From Megascapheus bottae (Eukaryota; Chordata; Mammalia; Rodentia; Geomyidae), in the NCBI GenBank assembly GCA_024803745.1, contig JANJXV010000025.1, positions 22,331,110 through 22,395,109 on the forward strand: DNA of 64,000 bases, in the 5' to 3' direction. Under the pieces are notes generated by a model. It saw only the letters and a program-made list of their open reading frames with translations, searched no databases and was not told where the DNA came from. A program made the position numbers and the translations under genes. This document shows, in pieces, positions 57,913-64,000 of the stretch. Positions within the stretch are counted from its first letter, which is position 1. Every line of letters starts with the position of its first letter.

Positions 57913-58350
57913 AAAAATAAAATTGGGCACCAGTGGCTCATAAGTTACTCAACAGGGTGAGGCCTGAAGATCACAAGTTCAAACCAGCTCAGGCACAAAT
58001 TGAAAGGACTCTTATCTACAGTTAGCTAGCAAAAAATTTGGAACTGGAGGCTGGGAAAGTAGCTTAGTGGTAGAGTGCTTGCCTAGCATTCATGAAACCT
58101 GGGTTTATTTTCTCAGTATCACATATATAGAAAAAGCGGGAAGTGGTATTGTTGATCAAGTGGTAGAGTACTAGCCTTGAGTAAGAGAAGCTCAAGAACA
58201 GTGCTGAGGCCCTGAGTTCAAGCCCCAGAGCTGGCAAAAAAAAAAAAAAAAGACACCACCCAGAAAGTGGCAGAGTCCTAGCCTTGAGCAGAAAAGCTGA
58301 CCCAGAGCATAAGGCTTTAAAATCAAGCCGTGATACTGGCACACACACAT
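57913..58350 (+). mobile_element. B1-Geo SINE interrupted by IDL-Geo
   Basis: Head caccagtggctcataagtta, break at 58047. Geo resumes at agaaagtggcagagtcctag, ending in (CA/TA)n. Confidence 0.75.
58048..58252 (+). mobile_element. IDL-Geo SINE nested in B1-Geo
   Basis: aggctgggaaagtagcttag head, 16-nt A tail. Confidence 0.9.
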
Positions 58351-58429
58351 ACATACACATAAGTAATAATATGGCAGGATTTAGACTCATAAAACAGCTA
58401 CTGCTAATGGCACTAAAACCACTTTATTT

Positions 58430-58620
58430 TGTTTTGTTTTATCCCAGTCCTGGACTTGAGCTCAGGGCCTGAGCACTGTCCTTGGGTTTTCTCAAGGCTC
58501 TACCACTTGAGCCACAGCACCACTTCTGGCTTTTTCTATGTATGTGGTACTGAGGAATTGAACCCGGGTCTTCGTGCATGCTAGGCAAGCACTCTACCAC
58601 TAGGCCAAACTCCCAGCCCT
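58430..58620 (-). mobile_element. IDL-Geo SINE
   Basis: (TTTTG)n start, ggaattgaacccgggtcttc, actaggccaaactcccagcc; near consensus head. Confidence 0.93.
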
Positions 58621-58804
58621 AAAGCTACTTCTGTATCAAGGCAGTAGCCTCCACTTCCCCTAACGTCAATGCCTCAACATGGTATGTCTCATGAGAGGAC
58701 CTTGGTTCACATGGCAGTATTCTGGGAAAGAGGAGGCGGAGAGACATAAGTGTAACTTTGACAGCAGAGGCTTGCCTCATATGTAGAAAGTCTCTTCCAA
58801 AAAT

Positions 58805-59000
58805 GTCTAGATACCCGGTGGCTCACCCCTGTAATTGCTACTCAAGAGGCTGAGATCTAAGGATTGTGGTTCAAAGCCAGCCTGGGTAAAAAAGTCCATG
58901 AGACTCTTATCACTAGTAAACTACTCAGCTATAGAAGCACTATCTGGGACAGTGCCCAGGCCCTGAGTTCAAGCCCGAGGACTAACAAAAAGAAAAAGAA
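58805..59000 (+). mobile_element. B1-Geo SINE, Geo shortened
   Basis: ggtggctcacccctgtaatt head; most of Geo missing between actcagctatagaagcacta and tctgggacagtgcccagg. Confidence 0.82.
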
Positions 59001-59202
59001 AATGTCTGGCCATAACTGTGGCAGTGCTACAAGCATAGGATGTGCTGATAAGTTTCTGACTTGGTATAGCCATGGGTGAAGTTTAATTGGATCTAGGCAC
59101 TTGTAAAACCATTGGTGAGCTAAGGGTGCTAGAGAAAAACATCTGTGTAGAAGGTAAGGGTGAAAGGGTGGTCACAACGGGAGCTGAAAGTAATTGTGAC
59201 TG

Positions 59203-59326
59203 TGTATGAAGTGTTGCATCTTTGTGATCCTAGCCCTTGGTAAGCTGAGGCAAGAGGAGTTCCAGACTAGCCTGGGCTATCTAGTGAGACCCTGTCTCTA
59301 AAAAATAAAATGGAAAAACAAATGTG
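59203..59326 (+). mobile_element. Classical B1 SINE
   Basis: ctttgtgatcctagcccttg, cagactagcctgggctatct, gagaccctgtctctaaaaaa. Confidence 0.85.
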
Positions 59327-59396
59327 ACTTTAGGAGGCTGAATTTGCTTGGAAGAAGTATTTTTTCTCTCTCTCAAACATCTCTCATCTTCTTAGG

Positions 59397-59397
<1 letters not shown>

Positions 59398-59482
<85 letters not shown>
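59398..59482. repeat. Compound (GT)n-(CTGT)n microsatellite
   Basis: About 22 GT units followed without break by about 10 CTGT units. Confidence 0.95.
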
Positions 59483-59483
<1 letters not shown>

Positions 59484-59665
59484 CTGGGGCTTGAAATCAG
59501 CCTGGGGACTGTCCCTGAGCTTTTGTGTTCAAGGCTAGCACTCTACCACTTGAGCCACAGCTCCATTTTAGATTTTCTGGTGATTAATTGGAGTCTCGGG
59601 AACTTTCCTGGCTGGGCTGGCTTTGAACTGCAATTCTTACATTTTAGCCTCCAATAATAAATAAT
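59484..59665 (-). mobile_element. B1-Geo SINE
   Basis: cctggggcttgaaatcagcc to ctttgaactgcaattcttac; its tail end seeds the compound microsatellite. Confidence 0.85.
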
Positions 59666-59675
59666 AGTCTTGGTC

Positions 59676-59770
59676 TTAGTTTTTGGAGATAGGTCTACCA
59701 GGCTCTGTGGGGCTTCTTCCTCAGCCTCCAAACACTGCAATTACAGGTTTGCACCACCACACTCAGCTTT
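59676..59770 (-). mobile_element. Classical B1 fragment
   Basis: gcctccaaacactgcaatta and caggtttgcaccaccacact. Confidence 0.65.
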
Positions 59771-59774
59771 CCAA

Positions 59775-60280
59775 TGCTGATTTTATTTAATTACAGTGAA
59801 AGAAAAGTCCTTTGTGCAGACTCTTTAACTCCTTTTGAAATATGTTCTCGAAGTCAAATGGTTGCCTGCATGCCGGCCCTCTGTTTCTCCTTCAGTGTGG
59901 CAGAAGCTTAGCTCTCTTACTCAACAGCAGCGTTCCCATCTCTGCAGGCAGGGTCCTGATTTTGTTTGGGGTGGATTATGTCTACTCTAGTCCTGGTAAT
60001 CTGGTTCTCCTTGCCAAGGGTTTGTTCAGTGATGGGTGTGCATTTAGGGGATCAGTGATTGGGAAGAGATCTGCCTGAGGACTCTGCCAGGAAAGGATTG
60101 CTCAAGGAAACCCTGAGGAAATGGAGCTCTTTCTGATTTGGGATTAGAAGGTGCAAAGGGCCATCTTCCTCCCTGAAGACAAAAGCCATGTCCCAGAAGA
60201 GCCTTTCCTGATATGGGATGCCAGTAGTTCTCACCTGTAGGAAGTCGGGTTTGGAAGACTCTCACCTCAACTGAAAAAAG
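59775..60280. other. Unique intergenic or intronic sequence
   Basis: No element or conserved coding signal recognised. Confidence 0.5.
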
Positions 60281-60633
60281 GTGGGTGGTGGCTTGCATCT
60301 GCCATGGCAATGGAAGGAAGCATAAATAGGAGGATCATAGTCTAAGCCAACTTGGGCACAAAGCAGGACTCTATCTCAGAAGTTACTAGAGAAGAGAGAG
60401 CTGTAGGTGTGACTGAGTCAGTAAAGCACTGCAAAGCCCTATACACATAATACACACATATGCACATGCATAAGTATATGTATACATGTGTGTATATACA
60501 CACATATAAAAATAGATGCAGGTGTATGTGCATGTACTTATATGAATGTATACAAGCATATTATGTATATACATATACTGTGGAATGAAAACAGATAATC
60601 CCTCAAAGATGTGGTTGATTTTTTTTTTCCCTT

Positions 60634-61050
60634 TGGTCAGTCATGGGGCTTGAACTCAGGGCCTGGGAGCTCTCTCTGAGCTCTTTTGCTCAATACTAGC
60701 ACTATATCACCTTGAGCCACAATTCCACTTCAGGTTTTCTGGTGGTTAATTAGAAATAAGAGTGTCAGGACTGGGGCTGGGAGTATGGCCTAGTGGTAAG
60801 AGTGCTTGCCTAGCTTGCATGAAGACCCGGGTTCGACTCCTTAGAAAAAGCCAGAAGTGGTGCTGTGGCTCAACTGGTAGAGTGCTAGCCTTGAGAAAAC
60901 CCAAGGACAGTGCTCAGGCCCTGAGCTCAAGCCACAGGACTGGCAAAAAAAAAAAAGAGTGTCAGGACTTTCCTGCCTGAGCTGGCTTTGAACTGTGACT
61001 TTCAGATCTCAGCTTCCTGAGTAGGTATATGAGCCACCAACACCCAAAGC
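60634..61050 (-). mobile_element. B1-Geo SINE interrupted by IDL-Geo
   Basis: Left arm cagtcatggggcttgaactc to gtgtcaggact, right arm gtcaggactttcctgcctga onward. Confidence 0.87.
60773..60956 (+). mobile_element. IDL-Geo SINE nested in B1-Geo
   Basis: AAGAGTGTCAGGACT repeated on both sides (about 60758-60772 and 60955-60969). Confidence 0.93.
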
Positions 61051-61320
61051 ATTTCAAGATTTTTTTTCTCTATCGGGACCTTTGCAGATGTTTTCCCTCT
61101 CTCAGCAATGCTGTTCCCTGAAGTTTTCCCTATGGCTGGATCTTTATTCAGGATTAACTCGGGGTCAGTTCTTCCATCCACAATAGTACTGGTTGCCCTC
61201 TTACCCCTTGTCATTGGACTTTCTTCATAGCATCTAAATATACAACACTATCTTATGGTTGTTTATTTTGTTGTTGTCAGTTTAGGACAAGAACTTGATT
61301 TTTACTCTTAACAATTAACC

Positions 61321-61520
61321 TGGGCTGGGTGTTTGGCCTAGTGGCAGAGTGACTGCCTAGCATGCACGAGGACCCGGATTCAATTTCTCAGTACCACATA
61401 CATAGAAAAAAGCTGGAAATGGTATGGCTCAAGTGAGAGTCTAGCCTTGAGAAAGCCCAAGGACAGTGCTCAGGCTTTGAGTTCCCTAGGACTGGCAAAA
61501 ACAAACAAAAACAAAAACAA
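61321..61520 (+). mobile_element. IDL-Geo SINE
   Basis: gtgtttggcctagtggcaga head; tail is (AAAAC)n. Confidence 0.9.
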
Positions 61521-61521
61521 C

Positions 61522-61990
61522 CTGTAATTCTGGCTACTCAATGAAATCTGAGTTCAAAGCCAGTACTGGAAGAAAAGTCTGAGACTTTTTTCCTTCATTC
61601 TGGGACTTGAACTCAGGGCGGGGATGCTGTCCTTTAGTCTCTTCCTACTCAAGGCTAACACTCTACCACTTGAGCCATAGTGCCACTTCCAGCTTTTTCT
61701 GAGTAGTCTATTATAGAGATAAAGAGTCTCACAGACTTCTCTGCCTGGGCTGGCTTCAAACTATGATCCTCAGATCTCAGCCTCCTGAGTAGCTAGGATT
61801 ACAGGGATGAGTCCCAGGTGCCTGGCTAGAGACTATTATCTCCGCAATTAACGGCCCAAAAGCCAGGAGTGGCACTGTGGCTCAAGTGATGGAGTGTTAA
61901 CCTGGACTGAAAAGAAAATGCTAATAAGGCACCTGCAGCTCCTGCCTCCAGTGACAAAGTTTAGGGATAGGACACCAGGCTCTTAATTTA
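61522..61990 (+). mobile_element. B1-Geo SINE interrupted by B1-Geo
   Basis: cctgtaattctggctactca to gaaaagtctgagac; resumes agagactattatctccgcaa and the Geo part. Confidence 0.82.
61587..61830 (-). mobile_element. B1-Geo SINE nested in B1-Geo
   Basis: tgggacttgaactcagggcg to aggattacagggatgagtcc; opposite orientation to host, with gagac near both ends. Confidence 0.88.
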
Positions 61991-61994
61991 AGCC

Positions 61995-61997
<3 letters not shown>

Positions 61998-62028
<31 letters not shown>
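61998..62028. repeat. (CA)n microsatellite
   Basis: Arises in the tail of the preceding SINE host. Confidence 0.9.
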
Positions 62029-62030
<2 letters not shown>

Positions 62031-62361
62031 TGTTGAAGGGGGTAAGTATAAGGTCATATACATGTATAAAGAATGTCACAGTAGAGTCAGATGTGACACA
62101 CATACACAATCGCAATTCTCAGGATGCAGAGGATTTTAAGTTCCAGCTCCACCTGACCTACAGAATGAGACCATGTGTGAAAAGGTAAAGCAGAATAACA
62201 AAAAAAATGTCACAATGCAACCTGTTATATTGTACAATTGATATACCCTAATAAAATTTTTTGAAGTGTTCAGAAAAATAAGTTGTGACTTTGGGCACAT
62301 TGGCTTTGTTATCTATGACCTAGATGTGCAAGTTATGATCCGTGTGTAAGAACATGATCTG

Positions 62362-62570
62362 TGGACTGGGAGTTTGGCCTGATGGTAGAGTGCTTGCCTA
62401 GCATGCATGAAGACCTGGGTTTGATTCCTAGGTACCACACATATAGAAAAAGCCTGGAAGTGGTGCTGTGGCTCAAGTGGTAGAACCTCTAGCCTTGAGA
62501 AAGCCCAAAGACAGTGCTCAGGCCCAGGACTGGCAAAAAAAAACAAAACAAATAACACCAACAACAAAAC
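62362..62570 (+). mobile_element. IDL-Geo SINE, Geo end shortened
   Basis: gtgctcaggcccaggactgg skips the B-box-like block; (AAC)n tail. Confidence 0.9.
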
Positions 62571-62689
62571 GCATGATCTGTAAGCTTTTTTTGGGGGGTA
62601 AGAATTCTTATACCCCTCAAAGTTTAAAAAAGAGTGCGTGTAGTGGGTGGAGAGCTGTAGTAGTAGTTTCCCATAGCATCATTTATTGT

Positions 62690-62935
62690 TTTTGTCTGTC
62701 CTGGGCCTTGAACTCAGAGCCTGGGTGCTGTCCTTGAACTCTTTTGCTTAAGGCTAGCGCTCTACCACTTTCAGCTTTAGCCTCACTTCTGGTTTCTGGA
62801 AGTTAATTGGATATAAGACTCTCATGAGCTTTTGTGCTTGGGCTGGCTTTGAACTGCAATCCTCAGATCCTAAGATCTCAGCATCCTGATTAGCTAGGAT
62901 TACAGGTATGAGCTACCAGCACCTGGCTGATATCA
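62690..62935 (-). mobile_element. B1-Geo SINE
   Basis: tgggccttgaactcagagcc to aggattacaggtatgagcta. Confidence 0.88.
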
Positions 62936-62939
62936 TTTT

Positions 62940-63704
62940 CTATAGGTGACACTGGCAGTACACAGCTGGTTCCTGTGGATTCTTGTATGCACAAGTGTAT
63001 GTTGCCCATTTCCCCTCTCTCTCTCACACACACACACACATACAAGTCCTTTATTCTCACATGTCCCAGTCTGGTATGTAGTTTCCAAGAGTTAGGATTT
63101 CTAGTTTTTATTTTATGTGAGTTGTCTTTTTTTCGGGGAATATAGTCATGCTACTGCAGAACTTTGTCTTGATGGAAGAGCTTGGAATAGCTCTTGGCCA
63201 ATGTATGGAAGGCCTAGCTCCCTTGTTTCTGGACAAATTGGGAGGCATAACTTACTTCCAGGGCTTCCTTGTGGAATACAACTGAACTACTTATCTACTG
63301 ATAGCACCTGGTATCTTGGCTTCCCCCCTTCTGCCCCCCATCTATTTCCCAATATTGGAGAATGTGCCTAGGGCCTCCCATATGATGGGCAAACACCACT
63401 ACCAAGATCTAGCCCTTTAGTAAGTCAATTATCTCAGGGTGATTTGTGGGAAACATGATCCAAGACACGCATCTCAGCACTTTCTACCACTTCCTCTGCC
63501 TGTTGAATATGGATTATTTTTTCCCCAGAACTAGGCCTCAGCCTTGTCTTCCTCCCACATTTATATCCATGGCTTCAACTACTATTCATGTCTGATCACC
63601 AAACTGACACTGCTAGGCCCACTACAGCTGGACAGCTCCATCTAGTTGTACAAGGACACCACCTACATTGACATCTTAGCCACATTCCAAGTACTTAATT
63701 GCTA
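62940..63704. other. Unique sequence, no gene seen
   Basis: Contains a short (CA)n run near 63025; no coding signal or SINE. Confidence 0.5.
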
Positions 63705-63721
63705 CATGCAGCTAAATTCTT

Positions 63722-63931
63722 TTTTTTTTTTTTTTTTTTTTTTTTTGCCAGTCCTGGGCTTGGGCTCAGGGCCTGAGCACTGTCCTTGGACTTTCTCAAG
63801 GCTAGAGCTCTACCACTTGAGCCTCAGCACCACTTCCGGCTTTTTTCTATGTATGTGGTACCGAGGAATCGAATCCGGGTCTTCATGCATGCTAGGCAAG
63901 CACTTTAAGCACTAGGCCAAACTCCCAGCCC
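63722..63931 (-). mobile_element. IDL-Geo SINE, near consensus, 17-bp duplication
   Basis: CATGCAGCTAAATTCTT at 63705-63721 and 63932-63948, identical. Tail about 26 T, among the longest A tails in the window, so probably recent. Confidence 0.96.
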
Positions 63932-64000
63932 CATGCAGCTAAATTCTTACACTATTGGTTAGTGCTAACAGAAGACTAGTTCAGTCATCTTAGAACATGT

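Overview
This is mammalian nuclear DNA, almost certainly from a geomyoid rodent (kangaroo rat, pocket mouse or pocket gopher lineage). Genes are split by GT-AG introns, and the window is saturated with SINEs whose 3' half is the Geo module. The tRNA/ID-headed form matches IDL-Geo, a dimeric SINE known from Geomyoidea. Classical B1 fragments support a rodent. Ancient MIR and MER5A copies are also present. No bacterial, plasmid or CRISPR features are present.

Layout. CLN3 (+, 119-10568, 15 coding exons, 438 aa) opens the window. After a 2-kb gap packed with SINEs comes EIF3C (+, 12952-27155, 20 coding exons, 913 aa). A 6-kb SINE-filled gap then leads to the CpG-island promoter and gene of ATXN2L (+, 34289-47236 or 47758, 22 or 23 coding exons). 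TUFM follows tail-to-tail on the minus strand (53845-49899, 10 coding exons, 455 aa). Its CpG-island promoter is probably bidirectional, and the last 10 kb probably lie in the first intron of a divergent + strand gene (SH2B1 by known mammalian synteny). That stretch holds a processed RPL17 pseudogene with a 15-bp target-site duplication.

All four reading frames close exactly when their exons are joined at GT-AG sites, and lengths match the known mammalian orthologues, so the genes look intact. Their products act in separate places: CLN3 in the lysosomal membrane, eIF3c in translation initiation, ataxin-2-like in stress granules and mRNA regulation, and TUFM in mitochondrial translation elongation. 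They are neighbours by conserved synteny, not an operon.

The most interesting signal is the repeat biology. One 3' module (Geo) is fused to two unrelated Pol III heads: a tRNA/ID-like head (IDL-Geo) and a 7SL/B1-like head (called B1-Geo here). Geo itself carries A-box and B-box-like motifs. In most nested insertions IDL-Geo sits inside B1-Geo, which gives a relative age. Repeat boundaries without a stated target-site duplication are accurate only to about 5-20 bp. SINE strand is given in element orientation, with the A-rich tail at the 3' end.
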